In this document: piece by piece, positions 40,812-43,472 of the stretch
Numbering within the stretch: position 1 is the first letter of the stretch
Layout of the letters: every line of letters begins with the position of its first letter
From: an uncultured Caryophanales bacterium
Lineage (GTDB): Bacteria; Bacillota_I; Bacilli_A; RF39; UBA660
NCBI GenBank assembly: GCA_946539445.1
Contig: CAMNHK010000010.1
Span: forward strand, 1 to 43,472
Direction of reading: 5' to 3'
DNA: 43,472 bases
Notes under the pieces: model-generated
Seen by the model: the letters and a program-made list of their open reading frames with translations, nothing else
Told to the model about the DNA's origin: nothing
The model's database searches: none
Translations under genes and position numbers: made by a program

Positions 40812-43215
40812 AATATTAAAAATAGAACAAAAATGGCAAAAGTATTGGGAAAAACATAAGACTTTTGAAGCTAAAACTGGAAGTAAAAAAACTCCTTATT
40901 ATATTTTAGTGGAGTTTCCTTATCCAAGTGGGGCTGGTTTGCATGTAGGACATGTTAGAAGTTATACAGCTCAAGATTCTTTAGCAAGAATGATGCGTAT
41001 GCAGGGATATAATGTATTATATCCAATGGGATTTGATGCTTTTGGGGCACCTGCGGAAGAGTATGCTATTAAGACTCATCAACATCCAAAAATTGTTGTG
41101 GAAAACAATATTAAAGTATTTGGAAAACAAATGAAGTCTTTAGGATTTTCTTTCGATTGGAGTAGACAATTCTCTACTACAGATCCAGATTATTATAAAT
41201 GGACTCAATGGCAATTCTTACAATTCTATAAGCATGGAATGGCTTATAAGGATACAATTCCTGTTAACTGGTGTCCTAATTGTAAGACTGTTCTAAGTAA
41301 TGAAGATGCTGCTGGTGGAGTTTGTGAAAGATGTGGAAGTCAAGTTGAACAAAGAGAAAAGAGTCAATGGATGCTTAAGATGGCTTCTTATTCAGAAGAT
41401 TTGTTAAATGGTCTTGAAGATACGAATTTTGCGGATCGTGTAAAATTGGGACAAATTAATTGGATTGGAAAATCTACCGGTGTAGAAGTAGATATTGATA
41501 TTGTTGGTGGTGGAAACTTTAGTATTTTTACTACTTGTCCAGAAACAATTTACGGTATTACTTTCTTTGTTATTGCACCAGATGGCAAATTGATCAAAGA
41601 ATTGATGCCTCGTGTTGAAAATAAAGAAGAAGTAGAAGAGTATATTAAAGAAACGGCTAAAAAATCCAATATGGATCGTACAGAACTTAATAAAGGTAAG
41701 AGTGGTGTCGAAGTAAAAGGTATTAAAGCTATTAATCCAGTTAACGGCAAAGAAGTGCCTGTTTTCTTAGGAGATTTCGTATTGGGAGACTATGGTACGG
41801 GTGCTGTTATGGCAGTTCCTAGTCATGACCAAAGAGACTATGAGTATGCTAAGGAACACAATCTTGAAATTATCCAAGTTATTGATTGCGGAGATATTTC
41901 AGAGCACGCAATTGAAAAACATGATTATATGGGTCATGGCTATAAGTTGATTAATTCGGAAGAATTTGATGGAATGACGGCTGATGAAGCTCGTGAAAAA
42001 ATCTCTGATATGCTAGAAGAAAAAGGATATGGTCGTCGTGTTAATAACTATAAAATGAGAGATTGGATTTTCTCTAGACAAAGGTTCTGGGGAGAACCAA
42101 TTCCTATGATATATTGTGAAAAATGTGGATGGCAACCAATGAAAGAAGAAGATTTACCATTGTTACTTCCAGATGTTGCAGAATATGAACCAACCGATAC
42201 GGGAGAAAGTCCTCTTGCTAAAATTACGGATTGGGTTAATACTACTTGTCCACATTGTGGAGGACCTGCAAGACGTGAAACGGATACTATGCCTAACTGG
42301 GCTGGATCTTCTTGGTATTTCTTGCGTTTTATGGATCCTCATAATGAAAAAGAATTTGCTAGTATGGATGCTATGAAATACTGGAATCGTGTTGACTGGT
42401 ATAATGGTGGAATGGAACATACAGCAAGACACTTGTTATATGCTAGATTTTGGGTACAATTCTTATATAATATTGGATTAGTTCCTCATAAAGAAATGAT
42501 TTGGACCCGTGTATCTCATGGTATGATTTTGGGTAGTGATAATCAAAAGATGAGTAAATCAAAAGGAAATGTTATTAATCCGGATGATATTGTTAATGAG
42601 TATGGTGCTGATACTTTAAGAGTATATGAAATGTTTATGGGAGATTATCAAATGGATGCTCCTTGGAATACCGATTCTTTGAGAGGTTGTCGTCGTTTCC
42701 TAGATAAAATTATTCGTTTAAAGGATAAAGTTAATGAGAAAGAAGGATTTACACAGTCTTTGGAAGTTCTTCAAAATAAGACTATTAAAAAGGTAGAGTA
42801 TGATACTACTCATATGGGATATAATACAGTTATTTCTAGTTTGATGATTTTAGCAAATGCCTATGATGAGATGGATTCTATTACGAAAGAAGATTATCGT
42901 TTATTGTTAACTTTATTAAATCCTACGGCTCCTCATATTACGGAGGAATTGAATGAACAATTAGGATTTAAACCAATTTGTGAATCTGAATGGCCAAAAT
43001 ATGATGAAGAAAAAACGGTTGAAAATGTTAAAGATATTGCTGTACAAGTAAATGGTAAAGTACGTGGAACTATTCAAATAACAGTGGATGATAATGAACA
43101 AGTTATTAAAGAAAAAGCGATGGAATGTGAAAATGTTATGAAACATATTGAAGGAAAAGAAATCGTTAAGGTTATTGTTATCAAGGGAAAAATTGTTAAT
43201 ATCGTTGTCAAATAG
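40804..43215 (+). CDS. leuS: Leucyl-tRNA synthetase
   Basis: LeuRS charges tRNA-Leu. The 803 residues show the class I motifs HVGH (47-50, in PYPSGAGLHVGHVRSYT) and KMSKS in DNQKMSKSKGN (about 580), an editing domain (TTCPETIYGITFFVIAP, GTGAVMAVPSHDQRDYE), a zinc-like region (NWCPNCKTVLSNEDAAGGVCERCG) and a C-terminal domain with AVQVNGKVRGTIQ. It is bacterial-type. It overlaps the upstream small membrane-protein gene by 8 bases and is controlled by the leucine T-box. Confidence 0.98.
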   Translation: MNEILKIEQKWQKYWEKHKTFEAKTGSKKTPYYILVEFPYPSGAGLHVGHVRSYTAQDSLARMMRMQGYNVLYPMGFDAFGAPAEEYAIKTHQHPKIVVENNIKVFGKQMKSLGFSFDWSRQFSTTDPDYYKWTQWQFLQFYKHGMAYKDTIPVNWCPNCKTVLSNEDAAGGVCERCGSQVEQREKSQWMLKMASYSEDLLNGLEDTNFADRVKLGQINWIGKSTGVEVDIDIVGGGNFSIFTTCPETIYGITFFVIAPDGKLIKELMPRVENKEEVEEYIKETAKKSNMDRTELNKGKSGVEVKGIKAINPVNGKEVPVFLGDFVLGDYGTGAVMAVPSHDQRDYEYAKEHNLEIIQVIDCGDISEHAIEKHDYMGHGYKLINSEEFDGMTADEAREKISDMLEEKGYGRRVNNYKMRDWIFSRQRFWGEPIPMIYCEKCGWQPMKEEDLPLLLPDVAEYEPTDTGESPLAKITDWVNTTCPHCGGPARRETDTMPNWAGSSWYFLRFMDPHNEKEFASMDAMKYWNRVDWYNGGMEHTARHLLYARFWVQFLYNIGLVPHKEMIWTRVSHGMILGSDNQKMSKSKGNVINPDDIVNEYGADTLRVYEMFMGDYQMDAPWNTDSLRGCRRFLDKIIRLKDKVNEKEGFTQSLEVLQNKTIKKVEYDTTHMGYNTVISSLMILANAYDEMDSITKEDYRLLLTLLNPTAPHITEELNEQLGFKPICESEWPKYDEEKTVENVKDIAVQVNGKVRGTIQITVDDNEQVIKEKAMECENVMKHIEGKEIVKVIVIKGKIVNIVVK

Positions 43216-43237
43216 AGACTTTTAAAGTCTCTTTTTT
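43214..43237 (+). terminator. Terminator after leuS
   Basis: The stem AGAGACTT/AAGTCTCT with a short loop is followed by T residues and includes the leuS stop region. Confidence 0.85.
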
Positions 43238-43238
43238 C

Positions 43239-43267
43239 TTGTAGAATTATATTCTTGTCTATATAAT
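43239..43267 (+). promoter_or_regulatory. Promoter of the last gene
   Basis: TTGTAG, a 17-base spacer and a perfect TATAAT, ending 20 bases before the ATG. Confidence 0.7.
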
Positions 43268-43287
43268 GATAATAAGGAGTTGATAGA

Positions 43288-43472
43288 ATGGAAAAAGAAA
43301 AAAAGAATTTAAGTGTAGTTATTATTTGTATTGTTTTATGTTTACTTTGTCTTGCTGGAGGAGTGATGATAGGAAAAATATTATTTTCAAATTCAGCAGT
43401 GATAGAAGAAAAAGAAGATAAAGAAAAAGAAGATAAAGAAAATGTTCCTGAAATAGAAGATAATCTTCCTAC
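43288..43472 (+). CDS. Signal-anchored protein with charged repeat region (partial at window edge)
   Basis: The gene starts at ATG 43288 behind AAGGAGTTGATAGA and runs off the window. The first 61 residues are a short basic start (MEKEKKNLS), a hydrophobic helix (VVIICIVLCLLCLAGGVMIGKILF) and a very charged stretch (EEKEDKEKEDKEN). This is a typical signal-anchor or exported-protein start followed by a linker. No domain can be assigned. Confidence 0.8.
   Translation, partial: MEKEKKNLSVVIICIVLCLLCLAGGVMIGKILFSNSAVIEEKEDKEKEDKENVPEIEDNLP

Overview
The window is a stretch of an AT-rich, Gram-positive-type chromosome. TGA is used as a stop codon (murD and the capA-like gene both end in TGA), so the code is standard. 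Strong AGGAGG or AGGTGAT ribosome sites, T-box leaders, a FemX-type ligase, sortase, LysM proteins, CdaA/CdaR and rpsG-fusA-tuf point to Bacillota. The tmRNA carries a long 22-residue tag beginning ANK, as in Mollicutes. The best guess is an uncultured Bacilli lineage near the Mollicutes/Erysipelotrichales (RF39-like gut bacteria). That placement is inference. No phage, insertion sequence or CRISPR is visible; most genes are housekeeping genes and cell-envelope genes.

Layout. 1-3.5 kb: end of rpsG, then fusA and tuf (str operon). 3.6-7.4 kb: a truncated exported peptide, a FemX-like ligase (minus strand), murD-murI. 7.4-10.9 kb: eno, a proline T-box with proS, and secG. 10.9-15.3 kb: rnr, a CapA-like phosphoesterase, smpB, tmRNA and tRNA-Thr. 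This is a trans-translation and RNA-decay block. 15.3-21 kb: small membrane and exported proteins, a TtcA-like PP-loop enzyme, a three-gene LysM / beta-domain / SpoIID-like cluster without signal peptides, an NlpC/P60 hydrolase and a DUF378 protein. 21-28.6 kb: a second RNase R-like gene, cdaA-cdaR (c-di-AMP synthesis), a LolA-like lipoprotein, a thioredoxin-fold protein lacking cysteines, and a CtpA protease. 28.6-30.5 kb (minus strand): a thioester-domain surface adhesin and its sortase. 30.7-36.9 kb: fhs, an Ig-like membrane protein, nfeD plus an SPFH protein, a YtqA radical-SAM protein with DUF1294, and a VanY carboxypeptidase. 36.9-43.5 kb: a GH31 glycosidase with a partner protein of unknown function, a leucine T-box controlling a small membrane protein and leuS, and the start of an anchored protein.

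How it works together. The envelope genes (femX, murD, murI, NlpC/P60, VanY, LysM cluster, sortase/adhesin, CapA-like) make, remodel and decorate a peptidoglycan wall. RNase R, SmpB and tmRNA form the ribosome-rescue and mRNA-decay module. The T-boxes link proS and leuS expression to the charging state of their tRNAs. Convergent genes repeatedly share one bidirectional terminator, and many genes have a -10 box only 15-22 bases before the start codon, implying very short 5' leaders.

Most worth a second look: the adhesin/sortase pair, in which the sorting signal reads VPNTH with no charged tail and the sortase lacks the usual arginine; the three wall-binding proteins without export signals; the thioredoxin-like protein without CxxC; the GH31 enzyme with serine at the usual acid/base position; and a perfect palindrome inside the nfeD-SPFH promoter.
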